Shown: positions 63,906-64,000 of the stretch, one piece after another
Layout of the letters: each line of letters starts with the position of its first letter
Numbering within the stretch: position 1 is the stretch's first letter
Assembly: GCF_013185195.1 (NCBI RefSeq)
Contig: NZ_JAAZWC010000019.1
Span: 1 to 64,000, forward strand
Reading direction: 5' to 3'
Source: Saccharibacillus qingshengii
GTDB taxonomy: Bacteria; Bacillota; Bacilli; Paenibacillales; Paenibacillaceae
DNA length: 64,000 bases
Position numbers and translations under genes: made by a program
Notes under the pieces: model-generated
The model's database searches: none
The model's input: the letters and a program-made list of their open reading frames with translations, nothing else
What the model was told of the DNA's origin: nothing

Positions 63906-64000
63906 TCAGACGGCCGGCTTGATCTTCAGCTCGATCTTCACGTTCCATTCTTTCTCGAAATCGCGGGCCGCCGCTTTGAGGTCGCGAATTTCCATAAACG
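63906..64000 (-). CDS. C-terminal end of an unidentified protein
   Basis: An open frame enters from the right edge and ends in TGA at 63906. The visible 31 residues end ...WNVKIELKIKPAV. They are mainly charged with a coiled look. The codon use is normal for this genome, so it is probably a real gene. An internal Met lies two codons from the edge, but no ribosome site can be judged. No family can be assigned. Confidence 0.5.
   Translation of the reverse strand, partial: FMEIRDLKAAARDFEKEWNVKIELKIKPAV

Overview
The window looks like a chromosomal segment of a Gram-positive, spore-former-like member of the Paenibacillaceae (Paenibacillus or Saccharibacillus type). The evidence is strong AGGAGG-type ribosome sites, the dgkB-rlmCD and yerC genes typical of Bacillales, YesM/YesN-type two-component sugar regulators, LplABC-type transporters, lipobox lipoproteins and an S-layer-homology remnant. 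Most of the window is GC-rich with GC-rich third codon positions. The left 8.5 kb is clearly AT-richer and reads as acquired DNA. No tRNA or rRNA genes were recognised.

Layout: 1-8.5 kb is a defence island holding a type 1 BREX operon on the minus strand (small HTH protein, brxA, brxB, brxC and a pglX frame that stops just inside the left edge), followed by a RadC-like JAMM protein and an XRE regulator. 8.5-14.3 kb is core: rlmCD-like rRNA methyltransferase, dgkB, a CbiX-like protein, yerC and corA. 14.4-29.3 kb is a beta-mannan/mannooligosaccharide cluster: a YesM-type histidine kinase gene overlapping a solute-binding lipoprotein gene, a LacI regulator, a single gene fusing a cellobiose-2-epimerase-like domain to a GH130 phosphorylase domain, a GH113-like mannanase, a YesN-type response regulator, an ABC importer, a second GH130 phosphorylase and a CE7 esterase. 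29.4-32.3 kb holds a lipoprotein, a Pit phosphate transporter and its DUF47 partner. 32.3-38.4 kb is repeat-rich and rearranged: tandem 47-bp repeats, an alpha/beta hydrolase, a DUF2278 protein, a membrane protein, a 229-bp foldback element, an IS150-type IS3 element and a gene cut off by that IS.

38.4-44.6 kb is a pectin/rhamnogalacturonan-type locus: GH105, an SGNH esterase and an LplB-LplC-LplA-like transporter. 44.9-45.7 kb is a 12-repeat type I-C-like CRISPR array with no cas genes in the window. 46.1-52.6 kb is an L-fucose locus: DeoR regulator, fucI, FGGY kinase, fuculose-phosphate aldolase and fucU, behind a promoter carrying a cre-like site. 52.9-58.8 kb has a histidine phosphatase, a small monooxygenase, a Fur-box-controlled siderophore-binding protein plus FhuF-like reductase, a Btr-like AraC regulator and an aldose-epimerase-like protein. 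59-63.7 kb has a GH42 beta-galactosidase and polyphosphate kinase behind a Pho-box-like promoter. The last 95 bases hold the end of an unidentified gene.

How it fits together: the bacterium appears equipped for plant cell-wall polysaccharides. Oligosaccharides of mannan, pectin side chains, galactan and fucose are imported by lipoprotein-dependent ABC systems and broken down inside the cell by phosphorolysis or hydrolysis. Regulation is local (two-component, LacI, DeoR) and probably also by CcpA. The most unusual items are the epimerase-phosphorylase fusion, the kinase/binding-protein sensor pair, the foldback element beside an IS-truncated gene, and the interrupted pglX.
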